A stretch of 6,575 nt of DNA. It comes from Gemmatimonadota bacterium (lineage in GTDB: Bacteria; Gemmatimonadota; Gemmatimonadetes; Gemmatimonadales; GWC2-71-9). The stretch lies in assembly GCA_017889745.1 (NCBI GenBank), contig JAGGAG010000140.1, forward strand, positions 1 through 6,575, given 5' to 3'. This document shows positions 1-5,484 of the stretch, in pieces (within the stretch, counting starts at the first letter, position 1; each line of letters opens with the position of its first letter). The notes under the pieces are model-generated. The model saw only the letters and a program-made list of their open reading frames with translations. It did no database searches and was not told where the DNA came from. A program made the translations under genes and the position numbers.

Positions 1-66
1 CCGATCTGGCGATCCCGCACGACCGGCACTCCCGACGCGTACCATGCCGCACCTGCACGTCCTGCA
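1..66. other. Left edge, no supportable gene
   Basis: This stretch lies downstream of the tRNA on its strand. I see no terminator hairpin with a T-run, no repeat of the tRNA 3' end, and no frame with family-like content. Frames are open across it, but the stretch is too short to judge; it could be the end of a gene lying to the left. Confidence 0.4.
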
Positions 67-140
67 TGGGCCCTGTTGGATTCGAACCAACGACCTACGG
101 ATTATGAGTCCGCTGCTCTAACCGACTGAGCTAAGGGCCC
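67..140 (-). tRNA. tRNA with CAU anticodon, probably tRNA-Ile2 (lysidine type); elongator tRNA-Met is the alternative
   Basis: Read on the minus strand this folds as a complete 74-nt cloverleaf. It has a perfect 7-bp acceptor stem (GGGCCCT with AGGGCCC), a D arm with GCTC/GAGC, and a 5-bp anticodon stem whose first pair is G-U. The anticodon loop is CTCATAA with CAT in the middle. The T arm is GTTGG/CCAAC with the loop TTCGAAT, and the discriminator base is A. CCA is not encoded, since TGC follows the discriminator. The paired first base of the acceptor stem and the lack of three G-C pairs in the anticodon stem rule out initiator tRNA. From memory, the start GGGCCCTTAGCTCAG and the loop resemble bacterial tRNA-Ile2, whose C34 is changed to lysidine by TilS so that it reads AUA. 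Elongator tRNA-Met shares the anticodon and cannot be excluded by eye. It lies 14 nt after the YbjQ-family stop on the same strand. Confidence 0.95.
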
Positions 141-154
141 GATTTCCCTCGCTG

Positions 155-502
155 CTACCGCTCGTATTCCGTCTCCAGCGGCTCGACCACCACCGCGGTG
201 CCGTAGCACAGCACCTCGGTGACCCCCTTCGCGATCTCGGTGGCGTCGTAGCGCACCCCGACCACCGCGTTGGCGCCGCGCCGCTCGGCATGTGCCATCA
301 TGATCTCGTACGCCTCTTCCCGGGTCTTCTCGCAGAGGTCGGTATACAGGGTAATGTTGCCGCCCACGATGGTCTGTAGACTCGCCCCGATGGTGCCGAA
401 CACCGAACGCGACCGCACCACGATACCACGCACGACGCCCAAGGTGTGGATCACGCGATGATTCTCCAGCGTGAACGTCGTGGTCGTCATGTCCGTATGC
501 AT
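155..502 (-). CDS. YbjQ/UPF0145 family protein (heavy-metal-binding-domain-like, function unknown)
   Basis: This is a small soluble protein of 115 residues from the chosen start, close to the usual length of about 105-110. It has no signal peptide or membrane segment. The family pattern is visible: a conserved VGGNITLYTDL block near residues 47-57, a helix rich in Glu and Ala, and then the hallmark GANAVVGVRYD near residues 76-86, followed by a C-terminal strand with YGTAVVVE. Members of this family (DUF74, YbjQ in E. coli) form ring-like oligomers, but their role is not established, and metal binding is only suggested by the domain name. Two ATG codons lie in tandem at 505 and 502. The Shine-Dalgarno GGAGG at 512-508 is 2 nt from the first and 5 nt from the second, so I chose 502; an in-frame ATG at 490 is also possible. 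The start overlaps the TGA of the upstream glycosyltransferase (504-502), so translation is probably coupled. Confidence 0.88.
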   Translation of the reverse strand: MHTDMTTTTFTLENHRVIHTLGVVRGIVVRSRSVFGTIGASLQTIVGGNITLYTDLCEKTREEAYEIMMAHAERRGANAVVGVRYDATEIAKGVTEVLCYGTAVVVEPLETEYER

Positions 503-1584
503 CATTTCCTCCCCTGAGCGCGCACGCGCTCGTAGAGCGCGATGTGGCGTTCGGCCATGATGGCGCGGGTGAACTGTTCCTTGACCCGCTGGCGTCCGGC
601 GCCGCCCATCCGCTCCCGCAATGCCCGGTCGTGGCCAAGCGTCTCCAGCGCCCGGGACATCGCCTCGACATCGCGGATGGGCACCTCGAGCCCGGTGACA
701 CCCGGCACGCTCAACTCGCGCACCCCCGTCGGCAGCGCGGTAGTGATGACTGCCCGCCCCGCCGCCATCGCCTCGAGCACCGAGATGCCGAACATCTCGT
801 CGGACGTGACCGACGGCAACACGAGGAAGTCGGCGTCGGCCATGCGGCGCGGCAGATCCTCGTCGGGATACTCGCCGAACCAGCGCACCCGATCGGCAAT
901 CGCCAGTGCCCGCGCCATGGTCTTGAGCCGCGGGGCATCGGGGCCGGTGCCGATGATGTCAAGCCGCACGTCCGACGTCTGCTCCAGCGCGCGGAGCAGG
1001 ATGTCGAGGCCCTTCCAGCTCGCCAGCCGCCCGATGAAGATCGCCCTGGGCGGCGCGCCCGGCGGGGGAGGAGGCACGACGTCCCAGCGCGACTCGTCGA
1101 TGCCGAACGGAATGACCTCGGTCTTCGCCTCGTAGCCCCGCAGGTCAGCCGAGAGGGCGAGGTGCGCCCGGCTGGGCACCACGATCGCCTTGGCGCGGCG
1201 GAGCACCAGTCGCACAGCAGGGCGGTAGATGCCATGCCGCGCATCTCCGTGGTGCGTGACCACTACCGGCGCGCGGCCGGCGCGCAGGAGGACCGCCACG
1301 TCGGCCAGCACGTGGGGATGGTGCACGTGGATGATGTCGGCCCGCTTCCAGGCCGCGGCCAGGTACCCGGGCGCTATCTCCTGTGAGCCGAGCGCACCGA
1401 GCGAGTAGGTGCGGGTGATCGTGCTGCGCGAACGGCCCGACTGACCGGTGCCGAACACCGACTCGACCGCCACCACCTGCACGTCATGCCCGAGCGCCGC
1501 GGCACCTTCCGCGAGGCCCTGCACGACCCGCTCCATGCCGCCCGAGCGTGGCCAGTAGTACTTGGCGAGGTGCAGGATGCGCAT
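502..1584 (-). CDS. GT4 family glycosyltransferase (GT-B fold)
   Basis: This probable retaining glycosyltransferase would act at the cytoplasmic face and move a sugar from a nucleotide donor to a growing polysaccharide or lipid-linked acceptor; the sugar and acceptor cannot be told. From the ATG at 1584 the protein has 360 residues, normal for GT4. The N-terminal domain opens with RILHLAKYYWPRSGGMERVV, the usual first strand and glycine-rich loop (GGMERVV at 15-21), with HHGD at 111-114. A Pro-rich linker near residues 171-179 leads into the C-terminal donor domain, with IGRLASWKG at 184-192 (Lys191 is the family phosphate-contact position) and an intact E-x7-E motif, Glu263 to Glu271, within EMFGISVLEAMAAG. 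An upstream GTG at 1623 would add 13 residues that look unlike the family, so I preferred 1584, although its Shine-Dalgarno is weak. The stop overlaps the start of the YbjQ-family gene. It is divergent from a second GT4 gene. Confidence 0.92.
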   Translation of the reverse strand: MRILHLAKYYWPRSGGMERVVQGLAEGAAALGHDVQVVAVESVFGTGQSGRSRSTITRTYSLGALGSQEIAPGYLAAAWKRADIIHVHHPHVLADVAVLLRAGRAPVVVTHHGDARHGIYRPAVRLVLRRAKAIVVPSRAHLALSADLRGYEAKTEVIPFGIDESRWDVVPPPPPGAPPRAIFIGRLASWKGLDILLRALEQTSDVRLDIIGTGPDAPRLKTMARALAIADRVRWFGEYPDEDLPRRMADADFLVLPSVTSDEMFGISVLEAMAAGRAVITTALPTGVRELSVPGVTGLEVPIRDVEAMSRALETLGHDRALRERMGGAGRQRVKEQFTRAIMAERHIALYERVRAQGRK

Positions 1585-1775
1585 GCATACCCGTTCACGA
1601 AGGAAGCATCGGCCTTGACGCACGCGCGGCGATGGCCATGCCGCGGCGGCGGGAAGTTGGCCAACTTGCGGAGCCCGGTCAACCGCCGCACTTGGTGCCG
1701 CGCGACGCGCCAGTAGATTACCTCACGCCGTGCAGGTACGGCCCCTCACAGCCCTGGCTCCAGCAACAGGAATTC
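1585..1775. other. Divergent intergenic region between the two glycosyltransferase genes
   Basis: About 190 bp separate the start codons of two divergent glycosyltransferase genes, so at least one promoter, and probably two, must lie here or overlap the gene starts. What I can see is weak. On the minus strand TTGACC (1682-1677) matches five of six -35 consensus bases, but the hexamer 17 nt downstream, CAACTT, is a poor -10 and lies inside the palindrome at 1654-1667. On the plus strand TAGATT at 1714-1719 is the best AT-rich hexamer, with TTGGTG at 1692-1697 as a weak -35, spacing 16. An ACAGGA stretch at 1766-1771 may serve as ribosome binding site for the GTG at 1776. No small gene or RNA is recognisable. 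Confidence 0.45.
1654..1667. promoter_or_regulatory. Perfect 14-bp palindrome, candidate operator
   Basis: AAGTTGGCCAACTT reads the same on both strands with no mismatch and stops there, because the next flanking pair (G and G) does not match. It sits in the gap between divergent glycosyltransferase genes and overlaps the -10 position of a possible minus-strand promoter whose -35 is at 1682-1677. Such symmetry fits a site for a dimeric regulator, but I recognise no specific family. With no loop it is not a terminator hairpin. No regulator gene is present in the window. Confidence 0.35.
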
Positions 1776-2915
1776 GTGCGCGCTCTCGTCATCTCAACGG
1801 ACGCGATCGATCCGGCCCAGCGTGGCAAGCTCCGCGCGCTCGAGGGCATGGGTTGCGCCATTTCCCTGGCCGTGCCGGCCGACTGGCCCCAGGGAGTTCC
1901 GAGGGTCGAGTGGGGAGCCGACGGCGGGATCAAGGTGGCGCCGATCCAGGTTCGCGGGGGCGACGAGCCGGCGACCCTGCGGTGGCGCGGCGGCGGCCTT
2001 GGGCGCCTCCTGAGGGAGGTCCGTCCCGACATCATCCAGGTCGAGGGCGAACCGTGGTGGCCGCTCACCAGCAAGGCGCTCCGTCTGGCTGAAAAGCTGA
2101 AGATTCCCGCCGTGCTCGCGGTGAGCACCAGCGTGCGTGTCAAGCTCGGCTTCACCGAGCGACTGCGCCGCAACCGGTCGCTCCGGTCGGCCCGAGGCCT
2201 CATCGGCATCAATCGCCTCGCCCTCGACCTCATGCTCCGCGAGCGACCGTCCATCCCGTCTGCCGTCATCCCGCTGCATGGCGTCAGCGTCCCGGTCCAG
2301 GGCCGCCCGCGCACGCCCCGTCAGGGCTTCGACATCGGCTTCATTGGACGTCTCGTGCCCGAGCGCGGGGTCGACCTGCTCATCCGGGCGACGTCCCGCC
2401 TCCGGGGCGACTGGAGCCTCACCGTGGTGGGCACGGGGCCGGAGCAGCAGGAGCTCGAGGCCCTCGCGGAGAAGGTCGGCATCGGATCGCGCGTGCGCTG
2501 GCTCGGCGGCATGCCGAGAAACTGGCTCGACTCGGTGTGGCCCACGCTCGACTGCGTGGTACTCCCGGCCCGCACGACCGCACGCTGGGTAGAGCCGGTT
2601 GGGCAGGCGCTGCTCGACGCCATGGCTCAGGGGCTGCCCGTCGTCGGGACGGAGTCGGGAGTGCTGCCCGAGATCATCGGGGACGCTGGCATTGTCGTGG
2701 GAGAGGACGACCCCGACGTGCTCGGGCTGGCCCTCGAGCGCCTGCAAAAGATGCCCGACGAACAGGCCCGCCTCGGGGCCGCCGGCCGCCGCCGGGTAAT
2801 GGCGGAGTATGTGGATGACGCGATCGCCCGAAAGACCCTGGGGTTCTGGCGCCGGGTCACCGGTGCCACCGCAGTGGATGCGCCCGCCACGAGCAGCCCG
2901 AACACCTTGACTTAG
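1776..2915 (+). CDS. GT4-like family glycosyltransferase with variant donor-site residues
   Basis: This 379-residue glycosyltransferase of GT-B fold is probably cytoplasmic or peripheral to the membrane and probably acts in polysaccharide repeat-unit synthesis. The GTG at 1776 was chosen because the protein then starts with RALVISTDAID, a normal first strand, behind ACAGGA; the open frame runs further upstream but would overlap the divergent gene and encodes nothing family-like. The N-terminal acceptor domain includes a long basic stretch near residues 120-142 that may contact membrane. The C-terminal donor domain begins near residue 184 with FDIGFIGRLVPERGVDLLI, then VVGTGPE, WLGGMPR and WVEPVGQALLDAMAQGLPVV. 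Where GT4 enzymes usually have Lys after the GRL loop this one has Arg197, and where they have E-x7-E it has Glu273-x7-Asp281. Both changes are conservative, so activity is plausible. It stops 27 nt before the exporter start and is probably co-transcribed with it. Donor and acceptor are unknown. Confidence 0.9.
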   Translation: MRALVISTDAIDPAQRGKLRALEGMGCAISLAVPADWPQGVPRVEWGADGGIKVAPIQVRGGDEPATLRWRGGGLGRLLREVRPDIIQVEGEPWWPLTSKALRLAEKLKIPAVLAVSTSVRVKLGFTERLRRNRSLRSARGLIGINRLALDLMLRERPSIPSAVIPLHGVSVPVQGRPRTPRQGFDIGFIGRLVPERGVDLLIRATSRLRGDWSLTVVGTGPEQQELEALAEKVGIGSRVRWLGGMPRNWLDSVWPTLDCVVLPARTTARWVEPVGQALLDAMAQGLPVVGTESGVLPEIIGDAGIVVGEDDPDVLGLALERLQKMPDEQARLGAAGRRRVMAEYVDDAIARKTLGFWRRVTGATAVDAPATSSPNTLT

Positions 2916-2942
2916 CTCCACTTGCGACGAAACTTCGGCCCC

Positions 2943-5480
2943 ATGATGCCCTCCGGCCTGTCCCGCGTGGCGCTCAGGCGTCTGCCCGCGGCCCTGTTGG
3001 TCCTGCTCCTTTCCATGATGCGCACGTCGCCGGTTCGGGCTCAGGACCCGATCACCGGCTTCCCCGGCGGCATCCCGAACCCGGCCACCCTGCCTCCCGA
3101 GCAGGCGCGCGCCCTGCTCGCGTCGCGTCCGGACCTGGCGCAGCAGGTGCGCGAGCGGATCGCGGCCTCGGGCATGACGCCGGAGCAGGTCCGTGAGCGC
3201 CTGGTCGCCGCTGGCTATCCCGAAGATCTTCTCGATCCCTACATGCCGGGCGCCGAGTCCACCGGCGCAACTGTGGCGCCGACGACGAGCACGGTCGATG
3301 CGCTGCGCTCGCTGGGTGTGGTGAGCGCCCGGGGCGCCGACAGCATGTTGGCAAAGGACTCCACCGCAGCCATCGCCAAGGAGATCGCACAGGACTCGGT
3401 GCAGCCCAAGGGCCTTCAGGTCTTTGGCCTCGAGGTGTTCCGGCGGCGCACCCGGGAGTTCGCCCCGGCACTCGCGGGGCCGATCGACGCCAATTACGTG
3501 CTCGGACCCGGCGACCTGCTCGTGCTGGTGCTGACGGGAGACGTTGAGCGTTCCCAGTCGTTCGAAGTGAACCGCGAGGGATTCATCCTGATTCCGCAGG
3601 TGGGCCAGGTCCAGGTGGGCAACCTGACCCTCGGCCAGGCAACCGACCTCCTGTTTACAAGACTGGGGCGGGTCTACTCCGGGATCGGGCGGGAACCGAA
3701 TGCGCGAACGCGTTTCCAGCTTTCGGTCGGCAAGATCCGCGCGGTCCAGATCTACGTTTCCGGTGACGTCGCCCGGCCCGGTCTCTATCAGGTGGCTGGA
3801 GCAGGCTCGGTACTGAGCGCCCTCTATTCCGCCGGCGGCCCCACGGCCCGTGGCTCGTTCCGCAAGATCGAGGTGCGTCGCGGCAGCGAATTGCTGGGCA
3901 CCGTCGACCTGTACGACTACCTCCTGCGCGGCATCAACAGCACCAACCTGCGGGTCACTTCGGGCGACGTGGTATTCGTGCCTCCGCATGGTCCGCAGGT
4001 GAAGGTCACGGGTGAGGTGCTGCGCCCGGCCATCTACGAGCTCGTGCCCAACGAGACGCTGCGCGACCTGATCGCCACGGCGGGGGGCTTCACCGACCAG
4101 GCCCTTACGACGCGCGTGCAGATCAATCGTGTGCTCCCGCCGGCGGCCCGCGGCACCGGTGGCCGCGACCGGGTGGTGGTCGATGTCTCGGGCGATCAGC
4201 TTGCCCAGGGCACGGTGCCGCCCTATCCCATGGAAGCGGGCGATTCAGTCGTCATCTTCCCGGTCACGCGCCGTATGCGCGCGCTCGTGACCGTCCAGGG
4301 CAATGTCTGGCTTCCGGGCCCCATCGGCTTCACTCCCGGCATGAAGCTCGGCGACGCGATCCGCCTGGCGGGCGGGCCCAAGCCAGACGTGTTCCTGGGA
4401 GACGTGTTGGTGACGCGGCTCCAGCCCGACTCGACCCGCATCCAGCTCCGGAGTGCGCTGGCCGATTCCACGGGGCTGCCGGTCAACAACTTCCCGCTGG
4501 CCGACGACGACGAGATCACGGTCTTCTCCCGCAGCGAATTCCGGAGCGACCGGTACATCGTCATCACGGGGGCGGTTCGCAAGCCGGGTCGGCAGCCCTA
4601 CAGCGAGGGCATGACCTTGCGGGACGCCGCACTACTCGCCGACGGCCTCCGCGAGGACGCCTTCCTCGACTACGCCGAGGTGGCGCGCCTGCCCAGGAAC
4701 CGAGAGAGCGGCCAGATGGCCAGCTCCATCAGGGTGCCCCTCGATTCGACCTACGTTTTCGACAGGGGTGCGAATGGGAAATATCTCGGCCCACCAGGCC
4801 TGCCGGCTGCAGCGTCTGGCGCCCCCAGCTTCGTCCTGGAGCCGTTCGACAACGTCCTGATCTTCGAGCAGCCGGGCTGGGAACTGCAGCGCGTGGTGGC
4901 CCTCACGGGACAGGTGCAGTTTCCCGGGCGCTACGCACTCGTCAATCGCAACCAGCGCCTCAGCGACCTGATTGCCCAGGCCGGGGGACTGACCAAGGAG
5001 GCCTATCCTGCCGGGATTCAGTTCTACCGGCGCAAGGACAATGAGGGCCGCATCGGGATCGACCTGCCGCTGGTGCTGGCCGACAGCGGATACTACGACA
5101 ACCTGATCCTCGCGGGCGGCGACTCCATTCATATCCCGGAGTACAACCCGGTCGTGCGCGTGTCGGGCGCGGTGAACGCGCCGCTGGCGGTGACGTGGGC
5201 CGAGGGCAAGAACATGGATTTCTATGTCGCATCGGCGGGCGGGTACAGCCGGGACGCCGACAAGGGGAGGGCCTACGTGACGCAACCGAGCGGCAAGGTG
5301 GAAAGCGTGCATCGGCGCTTCCTGCTGCCTGACGGGAAGCCGGTGCCGGCCGCGGGCGCGACGATCTTCGTACCGGAGAAGGACAAGACGAAGCCGTCGG
5401 GCAACACCCTGCAGATCCTCGCGACGGCGGCAACGATCATCGCGAGCCTGACCACGATCATCATCGTGGCCAAGCAGTAG
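2943..5480 (+). CDS. Multi-SLBB polysaccharide export protein (Wza/Poly_export family, extended)
   Basis: Proteins of this family build the periplasmic and outer-membrane channel that exports capsule or exopolysaccharide. From the ATG at 2943 it has 845 residues, over twice the length of Wza (about 380). A signal peptide has Arg residues, a hydrophobic run LPAALLVLLL near 14-23 and a likely signal peptidase I site after PVRA (residue 33); the next residue is Gln, so it is not a lipoprotein as Wza is. A helical segment rich in PEQ and RER follows near 51-103. The Poly_export domain is near 183-262 (NYVLGPGDLLVLVLTGDV). I count six SLBB-type repeats, starting near residues 267, 352, 446, 538, 651 and 737, each with a G-x-V-x-x-P-like turn (SGDVARPG, TGEVLRPA, QGNVWLPG, TGAVRKPG, TGQVQFPG, SGAVNAPL). 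A hydrophobic helix at about 823-843 ends the protein. No clear Shine-Dalgarno is visible. TTG at 2922 and the ATG at 2946 are other possible starts. Confidence 0.93.
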   Translation: MMPSGLSRVALRRLPAALLVLLLSMMRTSPVRAQDPITGFPGGIPNPATLPPEQARALLASRPDLAQQVRERIAASGMTPEQVRERLVAAGYPEDLLDPYMPGAESTGATVAPTTSTVDALRSLGVVSARGADSMLAKDSTAAIAKEIAQDSVQPKGLQVFGLEVFRRRTREFAPALAGPIDANYVLGPGDLLVLVLTGDVERSQSFEVNREGFILIPQVGQVQVGNLTLGQATDLLFTRLGRVYSGIGREPNARTRFQLSVGKIRAVQIYVSGDVARPGLYQVAGAGSVLSALYSAGGPTARGSFRKIEVRRGSELLGTVDLYDYLLRGINSTNLRVTSGDVVFVPPHGPQVKVTGEVLRPAIYELVPNETLRDLIATAGGFTDQALTTRVQINRVLPPAARGTGGRDRVVVDVSGDQLAQGTVPPYPMEAGDSVVIFPVTRRMRALVTVQGNVWLPGPIGFTPGMKLGDAIRLAGGPKPDVFLGDVLVTRLQPDSTRIQLRSALADSTGLPVNNFPLADDDEITVFSRSEFRSDRYIVITGAVRKPGRQPYSEGMTLRDAALLADGLREDAFLDYAEVARLPRNRESGQMASSIRVPLDSTYVFDRGANGKYLGPPGLPAAASGAPSFVLEPFDNVLIFEQPGWELQRVVALTGQVQFPGRYALVNRNQRLSDLIAQAGGLTKEAYPAGIQFYRRKDNEGRIGIDLPLVLADSGYYDNLILAGGDSIHIPEYNPVVRVSGAVNAPLAVTWAEGKNMDFYVASAGGYSRDADKGRAYVTQPSGKVESVHRRFLLPDGKPVPAAGATIFVPEKDKTKPSGNTLQILATAATIIASLTTIIIVAKQ

Positions 5481-5484
5481 CCGC
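5481..5484. other. Four-base gap between convergent genes
   Basis: The TAG of the exporter (5478-5480) and the TAG of the dehydratase (minus strand, 5487-5485) are only 4 nt apart. The 8-bp palindrome GCCTAGGC at 5483-5490 spans the dehydratase stop, but it has no loop and no T-run follows, so no intrinsic terminator is recognisable for either gene. Confidence 0.6.

Noticed and set aside
1..140. tRNA as an integration site for a mobile element
   Set aside because: No integrase, no direct repeat of the tRNA 3' end and no change of composition is visible within the window.
102..701. Minus-strand open frame of 199 codons spanning the tRNA, YbjQ-family gene and glycosyltransferase end
   Set aside because: It crosses the tRNA and two better-supported genes in another frame and has no family-like content.
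1266..1287. GC-only inverted repeat (GGCGCGCGGCCGGCGCGC) as a hairpin
   Set aside because: It lies inside the first glycosyltransferase coding sequence, encodes ordinary Ala/Arg-rich residues and is not followed by a T-run; such matches are common in high-GC coding DNA.
544..1386. Plus-strand open frame of 280 codons opposite the first glycosyltransferase
   Set aside because: It is the antisense of a confidently assigned gene, with His/Arg-rich composition and no recognisable domain.
1548..1775. Upstream extension of the second glycosyltransferase into the divergent gene
   Set aside because: The extra 76 residues have no family match and would overlap the first glycosyltransferase start; the GTG at 1776 gives a normal N-terminus.
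1794..3989. Very long minus-strand open frame (731 codons) opposite the second glycosyltransferase and the exporter
   Set aside because: Its protein is rich in Arg, Gly, Ala, His and Gln with no domain, and it lies antisense to two genes with clear family motifs. Long antisense frames are expected in high-GC DNA.
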